A stretch of DNA of 5,725 nucleotides from Chloroflexota bacterium (GTDB taxonomy: Bacteria > Chloroflexota > Dehalococcoidia > SM23-28-2 > RBG-16-64-32): NCBI GenBank assembly GCA_022564695.1, contig JADFKX010000133.1, positions 1-5,725 on the forward strand, read 5' to 3'. The translations under genes were made by a program, and so were the position numbers. The notes under the pieces are model-generated. The model searched no databases and was not told the DNA's origin. It saw only the letters and a program-made list of their open reading frames with translations. Positions 5,563 to 5,725 of the stretch are shown one piece after another. Position 1 is the first letter of the stretch, and each line of letters opens with the position of its first letter.

Positions 5563-5725
5563 ATGCCAAGACTCTTGCCGCTACTGGCGGCCATTCTCTC
5601 CCTGGCCCTCCTGGCGCCGGCTACGCCCGTTGCCGCCAATGAGGCGCCAGCATACGTCGCCATCGGCGACTCCCTCACCTTCGGCGTCGGAGCCTCGGAC
5701 CCGGCCACCGGCGGCTACGTGGCCA
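5563..5725 (+). CDS. Secreted SGNH/GDSL-family hydrolase, N-terminal fragment
   Basis: ATG at 5563 opens a frame that continues past the right edge (54 codons seen). Residues 1-25 form a signal peptide: Arg3, a leucine/alanine core (LLPLLAAILSLALLAPA), and a likely cleavage site after PVAA. The mature part reads YVAIGDSLTFGVGAS, the block I motif of SGNH/GDSL esterases and lipases, with nucleophile Ser37 in GDSL. Members hydrolyse ester bonds in lipids, polysaccharide acetyl groups or peptidoglycan. The substrate cannot be told from this fragment, and the Gly, Asn and Asp/His blocks lie outside the window. It begins 17 bp after the peptidase gene on the same strand, so the two are probably co-transcribed. 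No clear Shine-Dalgarno is seen before the ATG. Confidence 0.88.
   Translation, partial: MPRLLPLLAAILSLALLAPATPVAANEAPAYVAIGDSLTFGVGASDPATGGYVA

Noticed and set aside
4440..5725. Mobile element or defence system in the right half
   Set aside because: No transposase, integrase, direct terminal repeats or defence domains are visible. The genes are ordinary envelope hydrolases.

Overview
The window is a dense, GC-rich stretch of bacterial chromosome with housekeeping and cell-envelope genes and no sign of mobile DNA. The gene set is an M16 protease, CTP synthase, a small membrane protein, Rho, a LysM/M23 peptidase and a GDSL hydrolase. This set and the sequence style suggest an environmental member of Chloroflexota (Dehalococcoidia-like), but that placement is inferred from general resemblance and is not proven.

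Layout: at the left edge (1-196, minus strand) is the N-terminal part of an M16 zinc protease, cut by the window edge. It diverges from the rest across a 298-bp intergenic region. That region holds a 14-bp perfect palindrome overlapping a plausible minus-strand promoter, and a TTGACA/TATCAT promoter facing pyrG. pyrG (495-2183) encodes a full CTP synthase with an extra basic tail, and its stop overlaps the GTG start of a four-helix membrane protein (2180-2656). A 143-bp gap with two possible overlapping short ORFs leads to rho (2800-4167), whose true start is uncertain.

After rho, a 187-bp region carries the clearest regulatory architecture in the window. A TATAAT box sits between copies of an inverted 9-mer (TTGACAAAT / ATTTGTCAA). 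Next comes a 13-codon leader ORF whose last codons and stop (AGG AGG TAG) also form the Shine-Dalgarno for the following gene. That gene (about 4358 or 4376 to 5545) encodes a membrane-anchored protein with two LysM domains and an M23 endopeptidase domain. It is followed after 17 bp by the start of a secreted SGNH/GDSL hydrolase that runs off the right edge.

Functionally, pyrG (CTP supply) and rho (transcription termination) are core information and nucleotide genes. The last two genes form a probable exported cell-envelope pair. No RNA gene, CRISPR array, insertion sequence or convincing intrinsic terminator was seen.
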